DNA of 64,000 nucleotides from Parastagonospora avenae f. sp. tritici 18332-5 (lineage: Eukaryota > Ascomycota > Dothideomycetes > Pleosporales > Phaeosphaeriaceae). The position numbers and the translations under genes are program-made. The stretch spans positions 140,454 through 204,453 of the forward strand of contig JAFJTR010000058.1 of assembly GCA_022559985.1 (NCBI GenBank), read 5' to 3'. Positions 44,384-56,100 of this stretch are shown piece after piece (position 1 is the stretch's first letter; every line of letters starts with the position of its first letter). The notes beneath the pieces are model-generated. The model worked only from the letters and a program-made list of their open reading frames with translations, made no database searches and was not told the origin of the DNA.

Positions 44384-46930
44384 TCAAAACAACCACAAAA
44401 CACCATGCTTGCCACCGTTCGTCTCCCAAATGTCACGCCCTTGTAGAGGCGGGCTCACTTCTCGGTAAGGAAAGTTTGTGAGCGAGTCAATTTCTAGCAT
44501 TTCTGTCGCAGAGGACATCCAGTCTGCTGACGCATTTTGAGTTGGAGATAGTGAGGACCATTTGTTAGCCATACTTTCGAAGAGGGGCATGATGTGGAAG
44601 AAGTCCCCATGTACCCTCTTCGCATATGATAGCTCCCGTGCAAGATCTGAGAGGATGTCTGCGGCTGTTGTGACATTTTCTATGTAGTCACTGTAGCTAT
44701 ATCCAAGCTGTTCTCGGTCGTCTGCAGTGATGTCGTCTCGTAGCAGGAGCGGCCCAACAATTAGTAGGACACTTGCTACTGACGAGATGATTTGATGTCG
44801 ATAGCTGGGTGAGACGGCCGTGTCGGCCCAAATGTTCTGTACATCCTTCAGCGTGTTAGACGCAAGTTGCACGAGGTGCTTCGTGCTGTCGAGTTCGAGA
44901 TTTGAAGCAGTCATCATCCTTCGGCCCAGATACAGCGCAGTGGAAAGACGCTTCAGTCGCGAACAAGTCTGCAGTGCTAAGTATGGCATGTGCTGCCCTC
45001 GATCAGGTGAGGTAAACGTGGGCGAAATATCGGGCCTGCAATATTGCAGGATCTCTGACAGAACAGGCAAGACCTCGCCAGCATCGCTGTTTTTGTGGAG
45101 CATTTTGGTGGCTAATTGAGCCGACAGTAATTCGTACTCTATATAGAGGTTGGCAGAATGTCTCCGGTCGCTATCGGACAGGAGTATGTTGAGCTGCGTC
45201 TGGTACGCGTTAGCAACGCCCAACTCCAGGGTCTGGCGCGAAAGTAGTAGACTTGCCGGGGTGCTTACTCGATTCCAGAACGCTTCAGGCGTCTCAACGT
45301 TGATATCATCCATATGTAACGATGAAGGCCGCCCACAGGATAGTGATATGGCACGATCGGACAAATAAATGTTCCAGAAAAGACAGAGGCGCCAGTACAC
45401 TTGTTCAACACCAAGCTCTACCCCCCACACTGACTGTTGATGTAAATTCTGTTGTAATGCGACAGTACAGGTCGTTCGTATTGCGGCATAGGCGAGAGCA
45501 GGAATATCAGTATAGGCGAGATACAGAGCCTGGAGATATTAGTCGAGCCGTGAGTCGTATTGCAGTGATGCGCAGACACACCTGGAACAATAGATGTTGC
45601 ATCAAGGTTGTATCATCAGAGCCACTGAACAGCATCGTCTTGTCGACGATACTATCCGCAAGCTCATACCACTGCCAGCCAAGCACCTTGTCAACGCCAT
45701 TGGTTGCGACCAGCGATTTTGTCAACATCACGTCGCAACACGCGAATATGCCATAGGCTAGGGCCAGAAAGTAGATATCAGTCGGTTCTGTTGCACCATG
45801 GGTCACTAGTTGCTGGACTCGCGTGTTGAAGTCGTTCTCGTCAACGCATGGGTAATGAAGATGTACATCGCCAAAGAACTGTGCGACGTACTGTTGGTAT
45901 CTGTCTGGATCAGGGAATGGTACGTTCTGGTTGCCTGCGCGGACATAGACCGATGCGTCCAAACCCATGGCTGGAGCGTCCGGCAATAACGCATCTTGCA
46001 TTTGCTCGGGCGCGTGCTGCGCCATCTGATCAAGAGCAGGGTGTATAGGATCGAGTAGCGGCATTGAGAAAGTCGTCTCACTCCGGAAGCCAATACTCGG
46101 TTCGCGCTCAATGCTGCCACTGGGCGTGAAGCCCAAGCCGCGCTCGGTTATTAAAGCTTCAAGCATTTTCTCGACCCTCGTCATACGTTCCTCCATAGTC
46201 GGCGTGATGTTACTGGTATCACTCGCTCTTCGATCGGGGCGATTGTTCGGGGGCATCAGGGTCTGTTTCGACGTGCCATTGGCGTTGCCATTATTGGTGG
46301 TTGGTAGAGACGCCGGAGGTGGTGCGGGTCGGGAGAGGTTCTGCAGCACTTCGGCGGCTGTTTGGTCTTCGGAATAGAAGCATCGTTTGCCATTATCGAC
46401 ACAACGTTGGCAGGGGTTTTCGCCAGTGCACTGCTTAATTGTCAGCCGTTTCTGCCCCACACCGGCTGGAGGGTAGAGGCAATGTTAGTAAAGGATGGAA
46501 TAGGATGAACAGATGCAATGTACATACCTTCAACTTGGATCGTCGACATAACACACCTGTACCAACAAGTCAGCAAGATGCGTACTTTGATACCGGATTG
46601 AAGTCGCGTGCAATGCTAATGCGTGTTGTTTAATACGGGAAAAGGTGCCAGGATACAAAAGCAACTTGCAGTTCCAGGGGCCTGTAGCTATACGCTGCAC
46701 ATCGGCATCGCTAAGCTGTTAATGCGACGACAACGCCCTTGACACTTTTCTCGCGGTTATCAACACGCAGCACTCTCGCGGAACGATCGGAATACCTCGC
46801 GTGAAGCCTTGATGATATTCTCGCCTCTTTTAGGCTCGTAGAAGCGCTACTTACAAGCTTTGGGAGCATATTTCTGCCGAATCTTCTTCCTTTTGGGTGA
46901 TGAAGACCTATCGCCCTCCATATGGCTCAT
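44384..46930 (-). CDS. Zn(II)2Cys6 transcription factor with fungal_trans domain
   Basis: Four exons on the minus strand: 46855-46930, 46528-46556, 45582-46430, 44384-45529; 699 residues. Exon 1 gives MSHMEGDRSSSPKRKKIRQK and YAPKA, exon 2 (29 bases) VLCRRSKLK, and exon 3 starts CTGENPCQRCVDNGKRC. Together they give C-x2-C-x6-C-x5-C-x2-C-x6-C, the exact zinc-cluster spacing; the first Cys codon is split by intron 1. A linker and a short coiled-coil (MEERMTRVEKMLEALI) follow. The fungal_trans middle homology region spans about 230-480 (HYPCVDENDFNTRVQQL, VYWRLCLFWNIYLSDRAISL, CGRPSSLHMDDINVE). It is a nuclear DNA-binding regulator with unknown targets. No gene cluster adjoins it. The introns are 298, 97 and 52 bases, with consistent phases. 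Confidence 0.93.
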
Positions 46931-47509
46931 GGGCGACGCGTAGTCATTCATGGCGCGTTCCGAGTAACGAAGTTGAGAAAGAAGCCGAACCGTGCCCGTT
47001 CGAGGCAGCGATCGGAGTTCCCGGCGGCGCTAGTCTGCGCGCTTAATCGTCAAACAGACCGACACCTTCATTTCTACACTCTCAAACAAGACCTTCCGTC
47101 GTTTAATATCACCAGACGTCTATTCATTGGCAGGGAGATGTGCGACGACCACATTCTCCAGTCACCATACAATCATACAGTTGAGATTCTCAGAGTTCTC
47201 GGAGATGATGGTGGAAAGTGAACGCCATGTAACGAGCGCAATACATATTAGTCGAACCGCGACGACTCGCGGTCATCTGGCACCAGCAACGACACCCATT
47301 GAGTACCCCTTTGCAAATCCTTGAAGGTGCCAAGGACCATGTACCACCTTGACGATGCAGGCATCAGGAAAAGCTTTGTTAGCATTCTAGTCTGAATGGT
47401 GCATTCGATGCACATGCCAGCCAATACTCTCCATCGAACGGGCTGGAATAGTCACAGGCAGGATATCGCGGAGGCTGCCAGTCAGCCACATGAATTCTCT
47501 GGTCTTCTG
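46931..47509. other. Intergenic region between divergent genes
   Basis: Holds the promoter of the zinc-cluster regulator and the distal promoter of the WSC gene. No gene is supported. Confidence 0.5.
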
Positions 47510-47581
47510 GTAAAATTCATGCTTCCTGTAAAATTCATGCTTCCTGTAAAATTCATGCTTCCTGTAAAATTCATGCTTCCT
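47510..47581 (+). repeat. Exact 18-base tandem repeat, four copies
   Basis: Four perfect copies of gtaaaattcatgcttcct, ending 172 bases before the ATG of the WSC gene. The copies are identical, so the expansion looks recent or conserved. Confidence 0.97.
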
Positions 47582-47753
47582 TTCTTTTCGCCAACCTCCT
47601 TCTTTTCCTCGCCGCACTCATTGTCACTGCATCAATTCACACCTTCTTTTATCTTTCATCACTTTCGACGCCAATCTTCAGTTCTCCGCTAGGTACCTAC
47701 ACCGAATAACTGCTTCCTGCTAACTTCCGTTTGTTCCACTTCGCTGGCCCACC

Positions 47754-50641
47754 ATGAGATGTCCCTTTGGACATTTCCTCCTTGCAAATGCCTTGCTAGG
47801 CACCACAACTGGACAAGGTAATGGTCTTCTTGGAGGGCTTCTAACACCCAAATCTAGCATCAAGGCGACCTCTTCTCTCTTTACTGGTAGCAGCCTCAAT
47901 ATCGCTAGCTCCTTTGTGGTGTCCAGTATGATCGCATCTACTCCACCAGCCACTAGTGGCATCCTCGGCGGTCCTCTCGGTACCAACGCCGGCAGCTCAT
48001 CCCTACTTCCTAGTACGAGCGCAATTTCTGCCGCGGCCACTGCTAGCATCCCCAACAGTCTTTCTGGGCTCAGCATCAGCCGCTCCACACTTCCCAGTGC
48101 CAGCGCAACCGCTGCACCAGTTACCAGTGCCAGTCTCAACACCGGCAGCAGCTCCATAGTATACAGCATACGCGCAACTAACGCTCCATCTACGAACGGA
48201 CCCCTTGGTGGCCTTCTCGATGGCCTCCTTGGCGTTGGTACCAGCAGCTCGTCCATACTTCCAAGCACACGTGCAACTGTTGTTCCCACCACGAGTGACC
48301 TTCTTGATGGTGTAGTTGGTCTTAGCTCAGGTAAGAGTAGTGCAACCAGTAATGCTAATACTAGCCCAGCTTCTGGATCCTCCGGACTTGTCGGCCTAAA
48401 TGGTGTCCTCAACGGAGTAGGGTGAGCCATCGGGAACGTTGCTTCTGGACTAGACAGTGCAGTCAGCGCCATTGCCACAACGTTAGCGTCTGGTGTTGGC
48501 TCTATTGTTGGAGATATCATGTCCAACGTCGACAGCATAGTAGGCGCTGTTGCTACTCCGGCAGCCTCCAATATCACCAACCCCGTTAATGCAGTCGGCC
48601 CCGTTGTTGGAGGCATTATGTCCACCATCGATAGCCTGGTTGATGCAATTGCTACTCTGCCAGCGTCTGGTGTTGGATCTATTATCGGGAATATTGTGTC
48701 CAACGTCGACAGCATAGTAGGCACCGTTGCTACCCCAGCAGGTCCCAGTACCACCAATGCTGTTAATGCTGTTGGCACCGTCGTTGTAGGTATTGGGTCC
48801 AACGTCGATAGCCTGGCAGGCGCGATTGTCACTCCGCTAGCGTCTGGTGTTGTCAGCATTATCGATGGTGCCGGCAGTATTGGTGGTGCTGCTTCCAATA
48901 CCAACAGCATGCTCGAAGCCGTTGTCACTGCGGCAGCGTCCAATATTAATGATGCCGGCAACCCTGTTGGCACGCTCGTTGGAGGTGTCATGTCCAACGC
49001 CAACAGCATTATTGCAGTAATAGCCACGCCGGCCGCTTTTGGCCTTCGGAAACCGCCAACTCCGCTGGCACATTTCTCGGAGGGCTCGTGTCTAATGTCA
49101 ACAGCATTATCGCAGTGATAGCTACGCCAACCGCCTCTAGCATGCCCAACGTCATCGAACCCATTGGAACTATTGCCGGAGATTTTGTCTCAAACGTTGA
49201 CAGCATTGCCGCAGTCGTAGCTACACCAGTTGCAACGGAAGTGCAGGTTATCGCCTCCAATGTCGCGCAAGTCGTTGAGGGTGTCCGCCAAAACGCTTCC
49301 GCCGTTCCTTCCAACATCCTTTCCGAAGTGCAACTTCTGGCTTCCAGCATCACCCAGGTGATTATTGCTGTCGAACAAACCACAGCTCCTGCAGTTGTCA
49401 TCACTCAATCAGCCATACCTGGAATTGGTAGTATCGCCACTAATCCCGGAAACATTGCAACTGTTATCCTAAATAGCGCAACGGAATTCATTATAGGCCT
49501 TTTGAACGTACCTTTGAACGCCGTCAGCCCTGTCCTTACCAACGCCACACTACCAATGCTGAGTGTAAGTTATTTGTTCTTATGTAGATCATCATTGACC
49601 AGGTCTAGTCAGCTCCCGCCCAATCGTCCGACGACCTCCTCGGAGCTCTCTTACATCCTCACCCTCGCGATCCGGACATACTTGGCTGGCAGTACTTTGG
49701 GTGCTTCAGCTCCAGTCTCTATCTGACCACGCAAGCTATTCTGCAAGCCACGAATTCGAGTGCTCAGATGAATGCAAGTGTCTGCATCGATTTGTGTATC
49801 CAGAAGGCGATGGACTTTTCTACTGCTAACGGAAGTGAATGTTACTGTTCCAATGATGCACCCGGTATCAACTCCGGATGGGAGAACAGTATTGGAATAA
49901 ACCAGTGCGAATCGCTCTGTCCGGGCAGCATGACCGAATACTGTGGAGGCCATGGTACTGGCAGTGATCCAGTATTCTCAACCTACAAGCGCATCATTTC
50001 CTTAGTGGAGGTCCCTGAACCCGCAATTCCAGCGAACTGGACATGCAACATTTTTTCCTACCTAGGCGACTGGCTAGAGTCACTCACGTCACTAAATTCT
50101 TACAGCGCGACACCTGCCGGGGGTACAGACGGCGTTGAGTGTTCTGCACTTTGCTACGCCAAAAGTACTGTTCAAGACATATTCTACACGATTGCGATGG
50201 TTTCCGATGCTACATGCTACTGCTCGACCCTCACCCCGACGTCTCGCTATGGGCAGGTATCGGCGAATGCTCAACGCCATGCAATGACGACGCGAGCCAA
50301 AGCTGCGGTGATACCAGCAAGCTAGGCGCCAAACTCGGTATCTCTTACGTTCGGCAACCCGCTGCGCCGTCGACGGCATCTACATTGCCAGGAGACATCA
50401 TACCAACGAACTGGTACTCCTGGGGCTGTTACAATGGAGCCGCATACCTGCTAGAAACCATGCTCACTGGCTTCCAAGCCTCGTCGCTACTCGACCCGTT
50501 GTCCAGCATGGACGGAGACATGTGCATCACCAGATGTGCCGAGGCAGCCGAGCCTTACTCGTATGCAATAATTGTTGGAGGTCTTTGTTTCTGCAACGAC
50601 AACGCGCCGTCAAAGGATTTACAGGGTATTGGCCAGTTGAC
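47754..50641 (+). pseudogene. Broken WSC-domain surface protein with Ser/Ala/Val-rich repeats
   Basis: It starts MRCPFGHFLLANALLGTTTG (signal peptide). About 600 low-complexity residues follow, with repeats of the type SNVDSIVGAVATPAAS. Next is an intron (49564-49607, gtaagt...ctag), then three WSC modules: DILGWQYFGCF ... CYCSND ... CPGSMTEYCGG; NWTCNIFSYLGD ... STPCNDDASQSCGD; and NWYSWGCYNGAAYL ... CFCNDNAPS. WSC domains bind cell-wall glycans. The frame is interrupted at TGA 48423 (or by a 36-base gtgagc...acag intron), by a shift near 49040, and by a one-base shift near 50255 inside the second WSC module. The third module stops at QLT on a gtaagt donor (50642) with no convincing next exon. 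It is either a decayed gene or one with assembly indels. Confidence 0.65.
48522..48850 (+). repeat. 177-base coding repeat in the WSC gene
   Basis: The block starting tccaacgtcgacagcatag at 48522 recurs at 48699, 177 bases (59 codons) later. A second landmark (tcgatagcctgg) recurs at a similar spacing. The copies are imperfect. Confidence 0.7.
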
Positions 50642-50689
50642 GTAAGTGCTTAACTCCGTCATATCTCGTATGCTGATTGAGATGTTAAT

Positions 50690-51367
50690 GCGCCGCCATG
50701 CAAGGAAGAAATATGTCCAAATCAGAACATAAATTGCATATATCGTCAAGGACATCAGCGTCCATCCTGAGCCATGTGAGATTCCTGTAGTACATGCAGA
50801 GCCTCTTCCAATAGCTCCGCATTGAGCTTTCCTTCTTCACTCGGGAGTATTTCTTCCGCCAACGGAGGTATGCTTTGAATGTCCCTGGATCGCATGCACG
50901 TAGCTGTTCGTCCGAGCATCTCTTAACCTTCTTCACTATCTTCAAGCAGTACCCAACGTGCGCTGGTTAACGGTCGGTGATGATAAGGTGCATGTGAATA
51001 GCATAGATCCTACCTCTCCCAGAATTCGCCTTCTCTCTTCCATAGCTTCATCGTAAGCTCGGTATGATTTGGCTTTGCTGGCCTTTCCGCCCTCAATCGG
51101 GCAATATCCCTCAGTATCTTCTCAGCTTCCAAGTCTGAATAGAGGTCTGAACCCTTCTCCACGAGACTGTCATCTTCACTAGAGCCTGGCTCAATGTCTT
51201 CGTCTGCCTCAGTATCAGGGTCGGTGTATGTATCGGATAACGATTTGGCGCTTGAATCTCCTTCGCAACACGAGTCAGAGTCGGTGGCTGAGAATGGGTC
51301 GGATCGACGCGATGGGTAGAGCTTTCGCATCGGAGCGACGCTCTTGGTGGAGGTGAAGGTGGCTAAC
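50690..51367 (-). pseudogene. DUF3435/FluG-like remnant (N-terminal part)
   Basis: Two minus-strand blocks. The first (51010-51330) reads MRKLYPSRRSDPFSATDSDS, an acidic stretch, then AEKILRDIARLRAERPAKPN and LWKREGEFWER. The second (50702-50957) reads YCLKIVKKVKRCSDEQLRAC, DPGTFKAYLRWRKKYSRVKK and ESSMRSYWKRLCMYYRNLTW. This order is, to my memory, that of the N-terminal region of fungal DUF3435 proteins, a tyrosine-recombinase-related family that includes Starship captains. No catalytic region follows. The join between the blocks is not a clean intron, and the upstream edge is cut by a solo LTR at 51368. It is a fragment; the family call is moderate. Confidence 0.5.
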
Positions 51368-51549
51368 TGTCAGATTAAAAATGTTCTTAATAATGTTAAT
51401 TATTGAAGTGATTAATTGTCCTCGTCTTGTCTGATCTATAAATAGGTGGCTTTTATCCCCCGCCCTTATGCGACTAGCTGCGCGGTCCATTCTATGCAGT
51501 TCCATTCCAGCTGAGCCTGTGATGCGGCCAGCCTTGCTCATATCTGACA
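51368..51549 (-). mobile_element. Solo LTR of the copia family, inverted
   Basis: Reverse complement of the LTR at 53216: starts tgtcagatt, ends catatctgaca, 182 bases, with the shared core ctagctgcgcggtccattc. It abuts the DUF3435-like remnant. There is no target duplication. Confidence 0.88.
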
Positions 51550-52294
51550 ATTTTTTAGGTAGGTAGCTGGTTTAACAGCGTCTGCGTACGTTTTCCTTGC
51601 TAGTTTTGCACTGTTTGCATTATTAACAGTTGCGCTTATTACTTTTAGGATATGTTCCTTTAGGTCTTATATTTCCTTTACGAGCTCTTTTGTAGCTGCT
51701 AGAGCTAATTCTGCTTTCCCTTGCTGTACAGAGGTTGCCTGTTCAAGCAGCTCTCTTGTGGCTGTTTCTGCTGTAGCCTCTTTTCCTTCTGCTAGCTTTA
51801 AGGCCTCTTGAAAGGCTTTTATGCCTTAAGAGATACAGTATAGCCATCTTGCTTTCTTGTAACCACGTGACTAAAGTCATGTGATATTCTAGTTGTAGCA
51901 GGCACTGCCCAGTGGGCAAGTGTACTTACCTCAGAGCCGAGAGCTCCTGTAGACCTCAATCACAACATAATAACAGATAGCAATACAAGCGTTCATCTGC
52001 AGCCTCCAACCTAACACTGCCCACGCAGTTACATTTCTGAAACGGTACCTCCTGTGCTAGCACCTCCTGCTGTTGCTTCTGTGGGGAGCGCTGATCAAGT
52101 GTCTGCTTTTTGCTCTGCTTTTGTCTCTAGGGCTGCTTAGCTAGCTTATCTTAGCTGCTTTCTGTTTCTTCCTCTTCTCCTGACAATATATCCATCTGCA
52201 CTGCGCTAAGCTGCATAGTGTGCTGAGATGTACGCGCTTGTAGAGACCCTGTAGGGAGAGTAGTAGAAGCTATATCAGGCTTAGGAGGTGTATA

Positions 52295-52312
52295 TGTGTG
52301 TGTGTGTGTGTG
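52295..52312 (+). repeat. (tg)9 microsatellite
   Basis: Nine tg dinucleotides in degenerate transposon sequence. Confidence 0.9.
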
Positions 52313-52727
52313 TATAAAGAAAGTCCTTCTCTTTTTCTTAGGCAATAACAGGGAATGACTAAAAGAGAGCTTGTTTTTGCACTAAGCAGAGTTACCTAGG
52401 CTCTGCTTGCTTTTGCAGGCTTAATAAACAAGAGAAAAAGAGGAGCTCTGTTTTACTTCTCCTTCTTCTCTCCCCCTCCTTACTGGCTGTACTAGTCAAC
52501 CTCTAGGGAGAGAAAGGCGTCTAGATAGCAGAAAATAGAGCAAAAAGGCAGTGTTAGCAAGGGGAACAGCAGGTTTCCACCTGGCTGCACTCCTCAACTA
52601 CAAGCCTAGAGGCTGTGAGAAATGAAGAAAGTTTGTTTTGCAATAGGCTGAGATAGATTCTGGTAGTTTTGGGATGCCGGAGGCGCTGGAGCAAGCGCGC
52701 TGGGTGGGCCCAAAGTTGGTGTTTTTT

Positions 52728-52896
52728 TTTCCAGGTAGAGTTGACAGAGAAGAAGATTACGATACAGTGCGATAATACGCAGACGATTCAGCTAATTAAC
52801 AAGGATATCTCGCAGCTAACAACGAAACTCTGCTATATAGATATCTACGTATGTCTATATAGCAGTGGAAATGCATCTGTTTTAGGAGTGGTTTAG
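52728..52896 (+). pseudogene. Copia RNase H fragment
   Basis: The frame reads VELTEKKITIQCDNTQTIQL, INKDISQLTTKLCYIDIYV. This is the CDNxQTI...TKLxHVDI block of copia RNase H, truncated on both sides. Confidence 0.75.
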
Positions 52897-53215
52897 CCGC
52901 TGCTTTTAGAGGCACTCTCACCTCGCTTAGGCCCTGTTCTACTCCCGCTTCAACAAAGCATGCGCAGCGTAGCCACGAAATCCCTGTCACTCTGCCTAGC
53001 AGGGTTTTAGAGGTAAGGAGGGGCGGAGCTCCGAATTCCATCAGCGCTTCAGTGGAACCCAAGAATAACACAACACCTACAGCTAACTTGCCTATGGCCC
53101 AGCGCCTACTTTGAGTGATGGCATGCCCACCCTCCATCCATCATCGCCATCGCCTCTTCTTCTCTCTCTTCCCCTTCCTCCAACTGCTCGCTTCTTGCCG
53201 CAATGAGAGCGTTAG

Positions 53216-53401
53216 TGTCAGATATGAGCAAGGCTGGCCGCATCACAGGCTCAGCTGGAATGGAACTGCATAGAATGGACCGCGCAGCTAGTCGCACAAG
53301 GGCGGGGGGGGGGATAAAAGCCACCTGTTCATAGATTAGACAAGACGAGGATAATTAATTACTTTAATAATTAACATTATTAAGAATATTTTAATCTAAT
53401 A
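53216..53401 (+). repeat. 5' LTR of the copia element
   Basis: Starts tgtcagatatgagcaagg and is aligned by eye to the 3' LTR at 60939. The end is degraded (ttaatctaata against tagatctgaca), so the right boundary is approximate. Confidence 0.85.
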
Positions 53402-55073
53402 ATTAAGAGTCTTATTGCTCCTACTAAAACGCTACTAAACGCAATAGCAACCTAATTAACGCAGGACATAACTACTATGCTGAGAGATTACATAAACTAG
53501 ATAACCTAGATTTCTTAGCTGCAAGCGCGCTGCGTAGTCTATAAGATCTAGAATCAGATAGACCTAGATTTAATAACAACTCCTACACTAGAACTAATAG
53601 TACCTTAACCTCTATTAGTAGCTGACTATACACTAGCAGCAAATGTACTAAGTGTAACATAAGCCTCTAAGCTATCTATATAGAGGATAAAGGCCTTTAA
53701 GGAGGACTAAGAGCAATATAAGATGCTTAAGGGACACTTTAGGAATACTATGCTGATCTACTAAGCTAAAAACAAGAGCATGCAGCATATAGTAGCCTTT
53801 ATCTAGTCAACCGTGACACCTCACCTACAGCGCACGTGCTACCTACTAAGTCTCTCACTCTGCTAGTAGATCACTAACCTTAAAAACACTACAGGCGTTA
53901 ATAGTAATTAGGAAAGAGAGGAAGCATAGACAAGATACTATGCTGCACTTAAGCCTCTTACACGACTATTAGTATAGAACAACTAGCTAGCTAAATATAA
54001 TTAAGCCACTACTAAGGCAGAGATATACAGAGTAGCTAAGATATCTTAGATTATAGCAATTATAAAGGACTTTATATTAGCTGTGCAAAAGGCAGTGCCT
54101 ATATAGACAGCCCTGTTTTAAGCAGGGCGCCACAAAGCAGGCATAACTAGGAGGGAGATAATAAAACGCTTCCGAGAATACATAATAATAACATATCTAC
54201 TTAGGCCTAAGCATAGAGCTGCCTTTATAGTTAATAAAGCTTTATATCTTACTAATAGTAGTGCAACTACCTAGAGCATTAAGAAGGACGCTTCTATTGC
54301 AGAAAACGCGCTATCTAAATAAGATAATACTTGCAATTATAGTAAAAATCTAAGAAAACGCGCGTATAATAAGCACGCAACTTAAACAGCTAAATGCCCT
54401 GCTTATAAATAACAGCACAGCATTAATAATTGCTAGTATATTAATACTAAATAAGCACCTAAGTAGTAGACAGTAAATAAGCAGATTAAATCTCTTATAG
54501 CACTTAAGAAGAAGCATAATACTACCTTAATTAGCGCACTTAGAGGCTAGAGCTAAGCTCGCTCTTACTCTAGCCCTACCTTACTTTATATTAAGAAGTT
54601 ATATATACTAACTCTAATAATCTAAGAGCTAGAGGAAGAATAATAACTTAAGGGCAGGAAGGTTACTACTATTAGCGCTAATCTCTATGCAGCTTTCTAA
54701 GCTAGCTTAAGCTATAACTATCTACTAAGGTTTTCCTTTATCTTAGACTTTAGCATAACCTATTATATTACTAACACACTATAATATATGTACTGCTTTA
54801 GGCTATCTATATAAAGAGACTTTATCTAAGCAAGAAATATAAAGGTGTAGGTAACAGGATATAGCTTAATCACCCTGCACTTAAGCAGCAAAGGACAGAC
54901 AATAAGCATAACACTGCAGGACGTGGCTATCTATCCTAATCTACTCTGCAACCTCGTCTCCTTCCGCCTGCTTAGGCAGTTAGGCATCTAGTAGGATACC
55001 TAGCTAGAGCCTACTACCCTTAGGAAATTAGATAGTTTAATTATTATTAAGGTTGCTAAAATCTATAGCTAAT

Positions 55074-56100
55074 AAGTCCTAGAATACAATCTAGCTGCGC
55101 AAGCTACCTTCTACACGCACACTAGCTTAAGGACAGCACGAGCGACGCAGAGAGCCTCTGCAGTCACCTGGCACAAGAGGCTCAGCCACCCAGGCCCTGC
55201 AGCAATCGAACACCTTGTGCAGCAGGCTGAGGGGGTGCGCATTAAAGGCATTACTACAGCTGAGTGCAACGCATGCAGCAAGGCTAAGGCTAAGCGGCAG
55301 ATACGACGTGCGCTACGCAACAACAACACTAAAGGACTAGGAGAGAGACTAGCTATTAACTTCCACTCCTATAAGGTATAATCTATTACTAAGGATAAGT
55401 TATAAATGCTTATTATAGACAGATTCTTAGGCCTCTAGTAGGATATCTACTTTATAGATAACTGTACAGCAGCTTTAATTATTGCTAAGCTTGCTAACTT
55501 TAATCTCTTCCTAAAGAACTACTTTAATATTACTATTAAAGTTATTAAATTAGATAATAAGATTATGACTGTTAAGCCTTAGGTACAACGATAGCTTAAA
55601 ACTAAAGGTATTATTATTAAGCCTTTAGCACTAGATATACAAGCCTAGAACAGTAAAGCTGAACGCTTAGGGGGTGTAAATAAGGAGAAAGCACGAGCAA
55701 TAAGGCTAGATGCTAACCTCTCCTAGGAACTATAGCTAGAAGTCACAAGAGCTGCAGTATACCTATACAACAGAACACTAATCTACAGTAATAACTAGAA
55801 GACACTCTATAAGATCTTCTTAACATATACTGCTTTTAGTAATAGCAGAATTACCTTACTCTGCAAACTAAACCTTAGTTATCTTAAGGCATATAGGTGC
55901 AAAGCCTTTGCAATGTCTAATAATACACACTAAGGAAAATCACGCCTACAACGCTTAGATCTAAAAGCATAGATTAGATATCTTATTAGGTATAGATCCT
56001 CTAACATCTATCGCATCTAGATACTATTATTAGCCAAGGTAATCAGTACATGCGACGTTACCTTCGACGAGCAAACAGTGTTAGATAGCAAGACTAAGGA
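55074..56100 (+). pseudogene. Copia GAG-pre-integrase and integrase remnant
   Basis: About 100 codons from 55074 are free of stops: SAVTWHKRLSHPGPAAIEHL, then CNACSKAKAKRQ, which is the pre-integrase zinc motif. Downstream, integrase-like stretches (FIDNCTAALIIAKLANFN, AVYLYNRTLIYSNN, FDEQTV) are broken by many TAG/TAA. Confidence 0.8.

Larger units (their letters stand above)
51550..53215. other. Degenerate transposon-derived sequence
   Basis: An A/T- and TAG/TAA-rich stretch with runs such as (tg)9 at 52295-52312, and one recognisable copia RNase H fragment. No intact gene. Confidence 0.55.

Noticed and set aside
46431..46550. Regulator start at the ATG inside exon 2 (MSTIQVE, then a shorter intron)
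   Set aside because: It loses the first two zinc Cys; the upstream exon at 46855-46930 restores the complete zinc cluster.
47510..47581. CRISPR-like repeat array
   Set aside because: The four 18-base units are contiguous without spacers, in a fungal promoter; it is a plain tandem repeat.
50690..53215. Calling this stretch a Starship giant transposon
   Set aside because: Only an N-terminal family-like fragment is visible; no catalytic recombinase, boundaries or cargo can be shown.
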